The notes under the pieces were generated by a model, which had not been told where the DNA came from, did not search any database, and saw only the letters and a program-made list of their open reading frames with translations. The position numbers and the translations under genes were made by a program. Below are positions 24,811 through 33,009 of a DNA stretch of 64,000 bases, one piece after another. Source of the stretch: Bin87 sp965220265 (lineage in GTDB: Bacteria; Chloroflexota; Dehalococcoidia; Lucifugimonadales; UBA3495); assembly GCA_965220265.1 (NCBI GenBank), contig CBDCPM010000004.1, forward strand, positions 1,426,001 through 1,490,000, written 5' to 3'. Positions within the stretch are counted from its first letter, which is position 1. Every line of letters starts with the position of its first letter.

Positions 24811-25485
24811 ATGATATTCGACTGGCCGGCCCGGATGCAGCAAATGGCCGATTTTGTGGGTTTCACGGAGGAGGATCTCGAGTTGGTCCGGGCAAGCGGA
24901 CCGTTCCTGCTGGACCGGGCCGAAGAGTTGACCACGGCGGTGTATGACCACTTCCTGCAATTTCCCCAGACCGCGCGGTTCTTCCTGACCCCGGAGGGCG
25001 AAATCGACCAGACCCGCCTGGACCGGCGCAAGCACAGCCTGGCGCGTTGGCTGCGTCACAGCATCGATTTTCAACTGGACGAACAGTTTCCAGTCTTTCT
25101 CCTGGCGATGAGCGTCGTCCACAGCAACCCTTCGCTGGAGCGTGGCTATCTCGGTTCAGTGCCGGCCAGGTTCATGATCGGAACGATTTCCTTTGCGCAG
25201 ACAGCGATTGCCGGAGTGTTGTCCGAGGACATGCCGGACCAGGTCCAAGTGCTGCGCACGTCGACCGCTTGGAACAAGCTGCTGATGCTCCAGTTGGACG
25301 TGCTGCTGGCGGGCTACGTGACGGAAACACCCACTCCGGCAACGGAACCGCCCAGGTCTGAGGATGACGAATTGGACGGGGAGCCAGAAGGCGTGCGCCG
25401 GGTTCTCACGAACATCCTGGACGGAAATCGGAGCAACGGAAACGCGAACGGCGCTTCTGAGCAACCTCAAGGAGACGAATCATGA
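24811..25485 (+). CDS. protoglobin-domain protein
   Basis: 224 residues; the first about 170 form a protoglobin/sensor globin fold. The alignment anchors are FGFTEEDL-like (FVGFTEEDLELV), RRKHSLARWLRHSID, and the proximal-heme segment SVVHSNPSLERG followed by GSVPARFMIGTISF, which parallels the His and SVPH..RY region of archaeal protoglobins. It probably binds heme and a gas ligand. The C-terminal 50 residues are polar and acidic (EPPRSEDDELDGEPEG), with no recognisable output domain. Its TGA overlaps the next gene's ATG (ATGA), so the partner dehydroquinase-fold protein is probably functionally linked. Confidence 0.8.
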   Translation: MIFDWPARMQQMADFVGFTEEDLELVRASGPFLLDRAEELTTAVYDHFLQFPQTARFFLTPEGEIDQTRLDRRKHSLARWLRHSIDFQLDEQFPVFLLAMSVVHSNPSLERGYLGSVPARFMIGTISFAQTAIAGVLSEDMPDQVQVLRTSTAWNKLLMLQLDVLLAGYVTETPTPATEPPRSEDDELDGEPEGVRRVLTNILDGNRSNGNANGASEQPQGDES

Positions 25486-25910
25486 CCAAGGTGCTCGTAA
25501 TCCAGGGCGCGGGGATGAACATGCGCGGGAAGGTGCAGGTGGAAATCTTCGGCCCGAACACGCTGGAGCAGATGAACGAGCAGATTCTCGGGTACGGCGA
25601 AAGCCTGGGGGTCGACGTCAAGATCGTCCACTCCAACGTGGAGGGCGAGGTCGTGAACGCGCTGTACGACGCGTGGGAGGATGGGTACGACGCCTGCCTG
25701 ATCAACCCGGCCGGGTACACCACGGTGAATGGCCCGCTTCGGAGAGCGATCCAGCAAGTGCCGATGCCGGTGATTGAAGTACACGCCAGCAACCCGACGG
25801 CCCGGGGCACCGTTTCAGCGGTGCTGCCGGTGAGCAAGGGATGCGTGTATGGGTTTGGCGTGTACGGTTACTATCTGGCCATGGAGGCGGTGAAACACAC
25901 CGCCGCATAG
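25482..25910 (+). CDS. type II dehydroquinase-fold protein with altered active site
   Basis: 142 residues, the length of AroQ. The fold signatures are clear: HSNVEGEVVNALYDA, CLINPAGYTT, VIEVHASNPTAR and GFGVYGYYLAMEA. Compared with M. tuberculosis AroQ, the lid region is changed: NGPN is QGAG, the lid Arg is lost, and the catalytic Tyr (YG) is Phe (IFG). The His of THTS is Thr and the second substrate Arg is Ser, whereas the NP, EVH and first Arg positions remain. Dehydroquinate dehydration is therefore unlikely and another activity or a binding role is inferred. It is translationally coupled to the protoglobin gene. It would be easy to misannotate as aroQ. Confidence 0.82.
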   Translation: MTKVLVIQGAGMNMRGKVQVEIFGPNTLEQMNEQILGYGESLGVDVKIVHSNVEGEVVNALYDAWEDGYDACLINPAGYTTVNGPLRRAIQQVPMPVIEVHASNPTARGTVSAVLPVSKGCVYGFGVYGYYLAMEAVKHTAA

Positions 25911-25928
25911 GTTCCGATACCCTCTACC

Positions 25929-26120
25929 CTACTCGCAACGCAAGCAGCGCACGTCCTTGAACACCCGTTCGTGGATGTCCGGGTTGACGAGCAGGTAGTC
26001 CATAACGACGCGGACAACCTTGCCCTCGTCAGCGATGTTGTATTTTTCCTTGGCCGAATTGATCAGACCAATATGTTCGGCGTTGACGTCCACGGTGAGT
26101 GCGGTTTTGGTGCCGGCCAT
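25929..26120 (-). CDS. small conserved-looking protein, possibly DNA-binding
   Basis: 63 residues with AGGAG upstream of ATG 26120. The sequence TALTVDVNAEHIGLINSAK with a following helix (GKVVRVVMDYLL) has the short strand-helix-helix pattern of ribbon-helix-helix regulators, but no specific family is assigned. It ends in a CxxC (VRCLRCE). It is convergent with the dehydroquinase-fold gene, 18 bp away. Confidence 0.6.
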   Translation of the reverse strand: MAGTKTALTVDVNAEHIGLINSAKEKYNIADEGKVVRVVMDYLLVNPDIHERVFKDVRCLRCE

Positions 26121-26555
26121 AGTTAGATGCTCCTGAAGGGTTGGGATGAGTGGCGCGTCCGGTCATGCGCCGGACCGTCGGCATAGAATAGCCGCCGGGA
26201 ACGGTATAGTTCAACTGGCCGTCGCGGAGGATCAGCAAGCCCGCGCCATGTCCTGGGACGCACAAAGTGATTCAGGCGCGCAGCACTGCAACACCTTGGT
26301 CCTTCGTCTCACGAACGCACTGGTATGTGCAACTCGGCGAGGGCCGCGCGTTTCCGGGTTGACCAATTACGCGTGATCCAACTTTGGGATCTCGGTGCCT
26401 CGTCCGCGTTGAGAGTGACGCCAATCGGGCTCGCACCAGTTGGTACGTATCTAGAATGCTAGAACAGTCCAAATCACGACCCGATGCGTAAAGAATTAAT
26501 GAACCGGCAAGGCTAGACTAGGCGGCCAAGAGCCAAAAAAAACTGGAGAGGGCCT
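26121..26555. other. 435-bp intergenic region
   Basis: It separates two divergent small genes. I see no RNA gene or repeat. Part of it must hold the promoters of both genes, but no convincing -35/-10 pair stands out. Confidence 0.4.
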
Positions 26556-26774
26556 ATGGCGATCACATCCGCGACCTACGCGTGCGCAAAGTGCCAACAC
26601 ACCAAGTGCGACATTGACGAATTTCGTGCTACGGGAGGCAACTTCGCTAAAATCTTTGACGTGCAGAACAAGAAGTTCACCACCGTGTCGTGCCGGCAGT
26701 GCGGTTACACAGAAATTTACAAGGGCAGCACGTCGACTCTTGGTAACGTAGTGGACTTCTTTGCCGGAGGATAG
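26556..26774 (+). CDS. zinc-ribbon nucleic-acid-binding protein
   Basis: 72 residues with two CxxC knuckles: YACAKCQHTKCDIDEFRATG near the start and SCRQCGYTEIYKG near residue 50, the spacing of a zinc ribbon of the PF09855 type. The C-terminus is GNVVDFFAGG, as in that family. It is preceded by GGAGAGGG and followed by a strong terminator, so it is a single-gene unit. The family's cellular role is unknown. Confidence 0.85.
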   Translation: MAITSATYACAKCQHTKCDIDEFRATGGNFAKIFDVQNKKFTTVSCRQCGYTEIYKGSTSTLGNVVDFFAGG

Positions 26775-26801
26775 CCGAGTTCGCCGGAAATATGCGGCAC
26801 T

Positions 26802-26835
26802 AAAAAGCCCTCCGCGTGGCAGCGGAGGGCTTTTT
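26802..26835. terminator. bidirectional rho-independent terminator
   Basis: AAAAAGCCCTCCGC (26802-26815), 6-nt loop, GCGGAGGGCTTTTT (26822-26835). A 9-bp GC stem flanked by A and T runs, so it can end the zinc-ribbon transcript and the opposing tRNA-Glu transcript. Confidence 0.9.
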
Positions 26836-26842
26836 CATCGTC

Positions 26843-26920
26843 TGGTACCCCGGATGGGCTTCGATCCCATGATCTCCACCTTGAAAGGGTGGCGTCCTTG
26901 CCAGGCTAGACGACCGGGGC
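26843..26920 (-). tRNA. tRNA-Glu (TTC)
   Basis: The complete cloverleaf reads from 26920 to 26846, with CCA encoded at 26845-26843. Acceptor GCCCCGG pairs with CCGGGGT, the D-arm is GTCGTCTAGCCTGG, and the anticodon stem CCACC/GGTGG encloses loop CTTTCAA (anticodon TTC at 26885-26883). The T-arm has the variant loop TCGAAGC. It lies 50 bp downstream of argC on the same strand. Confidence 0.95.
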
Positions 26921-26970
26921 GTGCGGAGCGGCGATTGCCGCGCGGAAATAGTTTACCACAGGGGTCGGAG

Positions 26971-27999
26971 TTAGGGGTAAACGGCCAACGCCTCCAGGGA
27001 CATCTCCTCAGGAAAACCGCACATGAGGTTCATGTTCTGGACTGCCTGACCAGCGGCGCCTTTTACTAGATTGTCGAGGCAACTAATCACGATGAGGCGG
27101 TTGGTCCGAGCGTCGACCACCGGGTGAACCAGGCAATAGTTGTTTCCCAAGGTCTGCTTGGTCTGTGGAGGATCGTTGGTCACCTGGACGAAGGCGTCAT
27201 CGGCATAGAAATCCCGGTAGAGCTGGCGGATTCGACTGCTGGCGTCCGGGTCCTGGGCCACGTCGGCGTGAAGAGGGGCGTAGCAGGAACTGAGAATGCC
27301 GCGGGTCATAGGGATGAGGTGGGTCAGGAAGGTCAGTTTGACCGGATCATCGGCCATGGAGTCGAGCTCCTGGCTGATTTCTGGCAGGTGGCGATGGCCG
27401 TTGACCGAGTAGGCCATGACATTCTCGTTCACCTCGGAGAAGTGAGTGGTCATGCTGAGGGTGCGGCCGGCGCCGGAAACTCCGGACTTGCTGTCAACGA
27501 TGATGTCACTGCCGATGAGATTGTTCCGAATTGCCGGAGCGAGGGCCAGGATGGCGCTGCTGGGGTAGCAGCCGGGATTGGCCACCAAGCGGGCATCGGC
27601 GACGGCGTTTCGGTTGAGCTCGGTGAGGCCGTAAACAGCCTCTTCGAGGTAGGTGGGATCCGGGTGATCGACACCGTACCACTGGCTGTAGACGTCGGCC
27701 TGCTTGAGGCGGAAGTCGGCGGAGATGTCGACAACCTTGATGCCCTGCTCAAGCAGCGGGATGCAGGCTTCGGCGCTGGCCTTGTGGGGCAGGGCTGAAA
27801 AGACGAGGTCGAGGTCATTACACAGATCGGCGGTGATGTCGAGGTCCATATTGTCCAGGTGAGGAAAAACCTGGCCGAGGGGTTGCCCGGCAGCGCTGCG
27901 ACCGGTAACAGAAGCGATTTCGACCTCGGGATGATGGCGCAGGATGCGGACGAGTTCGCAGCCAGCGTATCCGGTGACGTTGATGATTCCGACTTTCAC
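26971..27999 (-). CDS. argC: N-acetyl-gamma-glutamyl-phosphate reductase
   Basis: Arginine biosynthesis step 3. 342 residues from a GTG at 27999, which has AAGGAG eight bases upstream and begins the Rossmann motif VGIINVTGYAGCELVR; the frame is open upstream only within nth. The catalytic Cys is in VANPGCYPSSAI, SGVSGAGR follows, and the C-terminal His lies in NGHRHLPEI. The start overlaps the nth stop as GTGA. No other arg gene is in the window. Confidence 0.94.
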   Translation of the reverse strand: MKVGIINVTGYAGCELVRILRHHPEVEIASVTGRSAAGQPLGQVFPHLDNMDLDITADLCNDLDLVFSALPHKASAEACIPLLEQGIKVVDISADFRLKQADVYSQWYGVDHPDPTYLEEAVYGLTELNRNAVADARLVANPGCYPSSAILALAPAIRNNLIGSDIIVDSKSGVSGAGRTLSMTTHFSEVNENVMAYSVNGHRHLPEISQELDSMADDPVKLTFLTHLIPMTRGILSSCYAPLHADVAQDPDASSRIRQLYRDFYADDAFVQVTNDPPQTKQTLGNNYCLVHPVVDARTNRLIVISCLDNLVKGAAGQAVQNMNLMCGFPEEMSLEALAVYP

Positions 28000-28871
28000 G
28001 GTTGGAGCTCCTTGACGACCTGGGTGTGGGGAACAGGGGTAGGCGGCTCCTGGTTTCGTCGCCGACGCCCGGGCGCCTGTCCGTCGGGCCGGTCGGTATC
28101 TGCGGCGTCCCGGACAGTAGGCGCGGGTTCGACGGTATCGGCGTTCGCCGCAGCCTGGCGAATGGCATCCTCGTCGCGGGACGGGCAACCGTAGTTCACG
28201 ACGCAATCCCCGCAGCGGGGTCGCTGTGCCTTGCACACCTGGCGCCCGTGGGTGATGAAAGCGGCGTGGAAGGGGTACACGTCCTCCGGCGGCATGGCGG
28301 CTTCCAGGACTTCATGGGCCTTGTCGACGTTGACCTTGGGGCCGATGATGCCCAACCGTTGGCTCACACGGTAAATGTGCGTATCCACAGCCATAGCCGG
28401 CATACCGAGGGAAAAGCTCAGGATGATTCCGGCGGACTTGGGGCCGATACCGGGCAGTTGCCGCAGCCACGCCCGCGCCTCACCCATGGGCATTTCGGCG
28501 AGGAAATGCAGGTCGAGTGAACCATCGTTCAGATCCAGGATCCGCCCCAGGACGTCCTTGATGCGGGGCGCCTTGACGCGGGCTAACCCACCGCCCGAAA
28601 TCGCGGTTTCAATATCGGCCACGGCGGCGGCGGCCACGGCTTCGAGGGTTCCGAACGTGTGCATGAGGTTGCGGAAGGCGCGCTCGGAATTCCGGTCGGA
28701 CGTATGCTGGGAAAGGATGGTGAAGACCAGCTCGTGTGCAGGGTCAAGGCGCGGCTCGTTGGCAAAAGGGCCGTATTCATCGGTGAGCAGCCGGATGGCA
28801 TCGGCGATGGTCACGCCGGGCTTTTTGGAACGGCGGGAGCGACGGGGTTTGGCGGCGCTTTTGGGAGGCAT
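27996..28871 (-). CDS. nth: endonuclease III (HhH-GPD and FeS DNA glycosylase/AP lyase)
   Basis: Base-excision repair of oxidised pyrimidines. About 291 residues from ATG 28871; a TTG at 28895 would add 8 residues. The helix-hairpin-helix with catalytic Lys is LPGIGPKSAGIIL and the catalytic Asp is in MAVDTHIYRVSQRLG. The 4Fe-4S loop CKAQRPRCGDCVVNYGC has the C-x6-C-x2-C-x5-C spacing. Compared with typical Nth (210-220 residues) it has a basic N-terminal tail (KSAAKPRRSRRSKKPG) and a polar C-terminal extension of about 50 residues. It overlaps argC by 4 bp. Confidence 0.93.
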   Translation of the reverse strand: MPPKSAAKPRRSRRSKKPGVTIADAIRLLTDEYGPFANEPRLDPAHELVFTILSQHTSDRNSERAFRNLMHTFGTLEAVAAAAVADIETAISGGGLARVKAPRIKDVLGRILDLNDGSLDLHFLAEMPMGEARAWLRQLPGIGPKSAGIILSFSLGMPAMAVDTHIYRVSQRLGIIGPKVNVDKAHEVLEAAMPPEDVYPFHAAFITHGRQVCKAQRPRCGDCVVNYGCPSRDEDAIRQAAANADTVEPAPTVRDAADTDRPDGQAPGRRRRNQEPPTPVPHTQVVKELQP

Positions 28872-28996
28872 ATTCGACCATCGCGAATGCGACAACGGGA
28901 TTTTAGCACAGGGTTCCCGGCTACGGTTGTTTGCAGCGCCACCGGCCCAAAAGGGCCGCTGCCGACGACGCGCGGCAGCTCACGAACCGAACGGCT

Positions 28997-30298
28997 TCAG
29001 GGCTGGCTGGCCGGCTGCGGGGTGGTCGTCTGGGGCGGCGGCTGGGAGGGCCGCGTGACCAGGGGCGTGAGGAACAAAGCGGGCAGCGAAACGGCGATGC
29101 AGGCCACAGCATTGAGAGTCACGGACAATTGAATGCCGATGACATCGCCGAGCCAACCCATGAGCAGGACACCGGGCGGCGTGCCTATCCCGATGCAAAG
29201 GCTCAGCAACCCGACCATGCGGCCGCGCATTTCGGGAGGCGAGGAACGCATGGTGATGGCGCTCTGCATGGTGCCGAAAAACGAGAGGCCGAATCCGCTG
29301 ACTACGAGGATTGCAAAGGTGAGACCGTACCACGGAGCCCATACGAAAACGGTCGATGTGACCATGACGGTGAAGGCGCCAGCGGCGAAGAAACGGCCGT
29401 GATACCGCATTGACCCGATGGAGGCCAGAATCGCGGCCGTGATCAGCTGGCCGATGGCTTCCGCAGCCGCCAGGACACCTACCAGGGTCTCACCAACCAT
29501 CAGGTGGTCACGGCCGATGGCGGGTACGAACTGGCGGCCCGGGAAGGCCAATCCGTTGATGATCATGGTAATGAACAGCATCCCGACGAGTTGGCGATGG
29601 CTCAGTGCGGCGCGGACCACGTCGCCGATGCTGTTCCAAATGGGCTCCACGCGCCATTCACGCTCCACTTTGGGAATACGCACCCGGATTACCAATGACA
29701 AGGACACGATGTACATGGCGACGATCACGACGTAAGCCCAGGTGTACCCGGCGTAATGGGGCCAGAAGTAGCCCACGTGCTCCACCAGGAACCCACCGAA
29801 GAAAGGACCGGCCATCCGACCCACCGTCATGCTGATCGAGTCGATCGAAAGAGCGTTTACAACACGGCGTTCCCCGACAATGTCGAAGACCGCGGTCCGC
29901 CGAGCGGGGTCTTCGAGGGCGCGACTGACACCCTGCATCAGCATTGACGCGAAGACATGCCACGGGGCGATCTGGCCCGAAAAGAGCAGGAGGAACAGGG
30001 CGACGGCGGTCACGAATTTGATGGCCACGGAGATTACCCAGATCTTCTTGCGGTCGAACCGGTCGGCGATGATACCGGTGAATGGAGACAAGAAAGGCCG
30101 GGGCAGGTTTTCGAAAGCAAGCACCAACCCCAGCATGAGCGCGGAATCGGTCAAGGAATAGACCAAAACGCTGGAGACCAGGAGTTCCATCCAGCGGGTG
30201 ACTTCAACGACGTTGACCACATACCAGATTGCCCGAAAACGCGGGTTCGAGATAACCTCGATCATGGGGGATGTGGGACGAACGCCGATGCGTGCCAT
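28997..30298 (-). CDS. MFS transporter, exporter type (MFS_3-like)
   Basis: 433 residues with about 12 hydrophobic segments. Motif A-like loop ADRFDRKKIWVISV follows helix 2, and the mid-region has LEDPARRTAVFDIVGERRVV, typical of the enterobactin-exporter-like branch. The second A-like loop is SSPPEMRGRMVGLLSL. Start 30298 (MARIGVRPTSP) is chosen over an upstream in-frame ATG because GGAG lies 10 bases upstream; that GGAG is part of the hairpin described next. The C-terminus is Pro/Thr-rich. Substrate unknown. Confidence 0.85.
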   Translation of the reverse strand: MARIGVRPTSPMIEVISNPRFRAIWYVVNVVEVTRWMELLVSSVLVYSLTDSALMLGLVLAFENLPRPFLSPFTGIIADRFDRKKIWVISVAIKFVTAVALFLLLFSGQIAPWHVFASMLMQGVSRALEDPARRTAVFDIVGERRVVNALSIDSISMTVGRMAGPFFGGFLVEHVGYFWPHYAGYTWAYVVIVAMYIVSLSLVIRVRIPKVEREWRVEPIWNSIGDVVRAALSHRQLVGMLFITMIINGLAFPGRQFVPAIGRDHLMVGETLVGVLAAAEAIGQLITAAILASIGSMRYHGRFFAAGAFTVMVTSTVFVWAPWYGLTFAILVVSGFGLSFFGTMQSAITMRSSPPEMRGRMVGLLSLCIGIGTPPGVLLMGWLGDVIGIQLSVTLNAVACIAVSLPALFLTPLVTRPSQPPPQTTTPQPASQP

Positions 30299-30300
30299 GC

Positions 30301-30326
30301 AAAAAACACTCCGCGCCGGCGGAGTG
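30301..30326 (-). promoter_or_regulatory. terminator-like hairpin in the MFS gene leader (attenuator candidate)
   Basis: On the minus strand CACTCCGC / GCGGAGTG (30326-30307) forms an 8-bp stem with a 4-nt loop, followed by TTTTTT and then, after GC, the ATG of the MFS gene. No gene lies upstream on this strand for it to terminate, because the neighbouring sulfotransferase gene is divergent. The only good ribosome site (GGAG) is in the 3' arm, so the hairpin could also block translation. Confidence 0.55.
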
Positions 30327-30595
30327 CGAACCGCGAGCGTGCGGAGAATTCTACACGCGTAGCCATCAGTTGCGCGCTCGTGCCCAACAGCAGCGGAACG
30401 CGAGAATGGCACATGGGCACATTAGCGCGGGACTGAGCAGTCGATTTGCGAAGTGGCCGTCGCGCGGTACGGCGTGCCCTGAAACCCCGAAACGTGACGA
30501 CGCGAGACGGGAGGTTCGTCCATCAACAGGCCCCGGCGAAAGCCATTTTTTTGAAGCGGATCATAGAAGCAACGGTAGAGCTTTCGGATTGATCG

Positions 30596-30623
30596 TTGAC
30601 ATCGTCGACCCAGCCGATATGAT
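30596..30623 (+). promoter_or_regulatory. sigma-70-type promoter for the sulfotransferase gene
   Basis: Consensus TTGACA (30596-30601), 16-bp spacer, TATGAT (30618-30623), 53 bp upstream of the start codon. Confidence 0.6.
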
Positions 30624-30676
30624 CGCATTGCTAACCGCAACACGGACAAAGGGTAAGAAAACCGGGTGCCACCGAG

Positions 30677-31894
30677 ATGGCGATGCGAAAAGCCACACAA
30701 GACCGGGTCGACGCGAACCAACCCCAGCGCGTCCGTCGAGGCGGGTACCAGCCGGCGGAAGCCGCAAAGGTCGGCACCTTCGCATCGGGGTTCAACAGCT
30801 TTCTCTCCACGGGGAGGGTTTCCCTGGCGCTGAGATTGGGGTTGCGGCACGGGGTCGACCGGGAATTTCTGCCCAGGTACCTTGGACTGCTGACGTCCAA
30901 CGCGATTTTCGCCCCGATGCGGGTCTGGCAGAGCATGGCCTACGGCGGGCGCATCCGGCGGGAAGAACTGCACCCAGAACCGCTCTTTCTGCTCGGTTTC
31001 TGGCGATCGGGTACCACGCTGCTGCACAACTTGTTGTCGATGGACCCACGCTGGGGGTTTGTAAACACGTACCAGGCGGCGATGCCGGACGTGTTCCTGG
31101 CCGGGCAGCGCCGCATCCGACGGATAATTGAAAGCCGCCTGCCGCCAGACCGCGGAGTGGACAACATTCCGGTGGATTTCTCGATGCCGCAGGAAGAGGA
31201 GATCGCACTGATGTGCACCTGCGGGCTAAGCCCGTACACTTCCCTGCATTTTCCACAGGCCGCCGAGAGCACGCTGGACTACCTTTTCGTGGAGGAGAGG
31301 CTGGATCACCGGCAACGGGAACAGTGGAGACGCGAATTCACCAAATTGCTGAAAACCGCCAGCTACTACATGGGGGGCAAACCGCTGCTATTGAAGTCGC
31401 CTTCCAACACCGGCCGGATCACCGCGCTGCTGGAACTGTTTCCGAAGGCACGGTTCGTCTACATACAGCGGGACCCCTACGACACCTTGCGATCGTACAT
31501 GCACCTGATCCGGTTGATGAACGACTGGCACGCTCTACAAAGGGTAGATTTCGATGCGCTCGTGCTGAAGCAAGTCGGTGTGTACCGGGATATGGCGCGG
31601 GCATACCTGGAGCAGCGGGGATTAATACCGGATGGGCGGCTGGTGGAGATCAGTTACGAAGAGCTGGAACAGGACAAGGCGGGCCAGATACGCCGCATCT
31701 ATGAAGAGCTGGGATTGGACGGTTACGCGGACTTCGAACCGCGGTTGACGGAATACGTGGCGTCGATTGAAGGCTTTCAGAAGAACCCGTCCCACGTAAG
31801 CGACCGGATGATCGAATTGGTAAACCAGTACGTTCCATTCCTGGTATCCGAGTACGGCTACGAGTTCAGGCACGTTTCCGCGGGTGTTGAGTGA
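30677..31894 (+). CDS. sulfotransferase family protein
   Basis: Predicted PAPS-dependent transfer of sulfate to an acceptor. 405 residues. The 5'-phosphosulfate loop is at about residue 103 (LLGFWRSGTTLLHNLLSMD) and the 3'-phosphate segment is near residue 260 (FVYIQRDPYDTLRSYMHLI). LLKSPSNTGRI, between them, is also typical of the PF13469 group. The acceptor is unknown. A second ATG two codons downstream is possible; neither has a good ribosome site. The next genes on the strand are an esterase and an HpaB-like monooxygenase, but the gaps (164 and 69 bp) make one operon only likely. Confidence 0.88.
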   Translation: MAMRKATQDRVDANQPQRVRRGGYQPAEAAKVGTFASGFNSFLSTGRVSLALRLGLRHGVDREFLPRYLGLLTSNAIFAPMRVWQSMAYGGRIRREELHPEPLFLLGFWRSGTTLLHNLLSMDPRWGFVNTYQAAMPDVFLAGQRRIRRIIESRLPPDRGVDNIPVDFSMPQEEEIALMCTCGLSPYTSLHFPQAAESTLDYLFVEERLDHRQREQWRREFTKLLKTASYYMGGKPLLLKSPSNTGRITALLELFPKARFVYIQRDPYDTLRSYMHLIRLMNDWHALQRVDFDALVLKQVGVYRDMARAYLEQRGLIPDGRLVEISYEELEQDKAGQIRRIYEELGLDGYADFEPRLTEYVASIEGFQKNPSHVSDRMIELVNQYVPFLVSEYGYEFRHVSAGVE

Positions 31895-32058
31895 ACACAG
31901 CGTGATAACATTTATCCAGAGGTGATACCGCAGTGCGGTCGCGGTGCGGTAACCGACAGCAGACTGCGGCGTTGCATTATCAGGCTCAGCGTAGGCTATG
32001 CCAATATTCGACTGCACCGATCAACCCCAGCGCTGAAGCTGCACCAGGAGGACCAAAC

Positions 32059-32940
32059 ATGGACCAGTCGGTCACAGATTTTTGGAATGCCACGCGGGCG
32101 ATCCTGAATGAAACCCCGGTGGACGCGGAACTGTCGGAGTGCGAGGAGCGCAGCGGACGGGAGTACCAAACTTGGAACGTAACCCTGCGCAGCTACGGCG
32201 GACAGAGGCTACGCGGATTCTACACTGCGCCACGGGACGTTCCCCCTTCCGGAACGTTTCCGGCAATGTTGGCCGTGCCGGGGTACGGCGGGGTCAAGGA
32301 GATCCCATACCACGTAGTTATGCACGGGTTCGCCGTGCTCACTCTGTTCCCGAGGGCGCAGGGAGAAAGTATCCCGGAGTGGGACCTGCCACACGGCACC
32401 AAACTGACGTACAACGTGACCGACCGGGACAACTACTACTACCGGAGCGGGTACATGGACTGCGTGCGGGGTGTGGACTTCCTGGTAGAACGGGACGAGG
32501 TGGACGCGGACCGGATCGGGATTTGGAGCCGGAGTCAGGGCGGAGGGTTCGCGCTGGCGACGGCGGCTTTGGACCTGAGACTCGCCGCGGCGGTGGCTGA
32601 AGAGCCGTTCATGTGCAACTACCCGACAGCGATCGACATTGACACCCGGCCGTACCACGAACTGCGGAACTACGTACAGGAACACCCAGAACAGCGTCAG
32701 GAAATGCTGGACACGCTGCGGTATTTCGACACGCTGACGCTTGCAGACACTATCGAGTGCCCCACCCTGGTCAATATCGGGATGGCCGATACTACGTGCC
32801 CTTACGAGACCATCATGCCGGTGTTTGACCGGATAAGGGCGCACAAATCGCTGTTGGTGTACCCGGACCTGACCCACAGCCCGTGCACGGACTTCAATGT
32901 GCATGCGATGAACTGGCTGAAGAGGTACCTCGGCACCTGA
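32059..32940 (+). CDS. acetyl xylan esterase (AXE1)-type alpha/beta hydrolase
   Basis: 293 residues from ATG 32059, preceded by CAGGAGGACC. The AXE1/cephalosporin-C deacetylase fold is indicated by FPAMLAVPGYGG, FPRAQGES and DCVRGVDFL. The nucleophile elbow is IWSRSQGGGFAL (Ser in SxSxGG), the acid is in GMADTTCP and the His is in YPDLTHSP, so the triad is complete. The real substrate may be any small acylated molecule. No signal peptide is visible, so it acts in the cytoplasm. Confidence 0.85.
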   Translation: MDQSVTDFWNATRAILNETPVDAELSECEERSGREYQTWNVTLRSYGGQRLRGFYTAPRDVPPSGTFPAMLAVPGYGGVKEIPYHVVMHGFAVLTLFPRAQGESIPEWDLPHGTKLTYNVTDRDNYYYRSGYMDCVRGVDFLVERDEVDADRIGIWSRSQGGGFALATAALDLRLAAAVAEEPFMCNYPTAIDIDTRPYHELRNYVQEHPEQRQEMLDTLRYFDTLTLADTIECPTLVNIGMADTTCPYETIMPVFDRIRAHKSLLVYPDLTHSPCTDFNVHAMNWLKRYLGT

Positions 32941-33009
32941 TCGGCGCGAACCACACCTGACATAACTTACATAAACTGACATCGTGACGGGCAGCGGCAG
33001 GAGGATATC

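Larger units (their letters stand above)
30299..30676. other. 378-bp divergent intergenic region
   Basis: Holds the attenuator-like hairpin of the MFS gene and the promoter of the sulfotransferase operon (both listed separately). The rest shows no gene or repeat. Confidence 0.45.

Noticed and set aside
25482..25910. Annotation as a functional aroQ
   Set aside because: Five active-site positions, including the catalytic Tyr, are substituted, so only the fold is supported.
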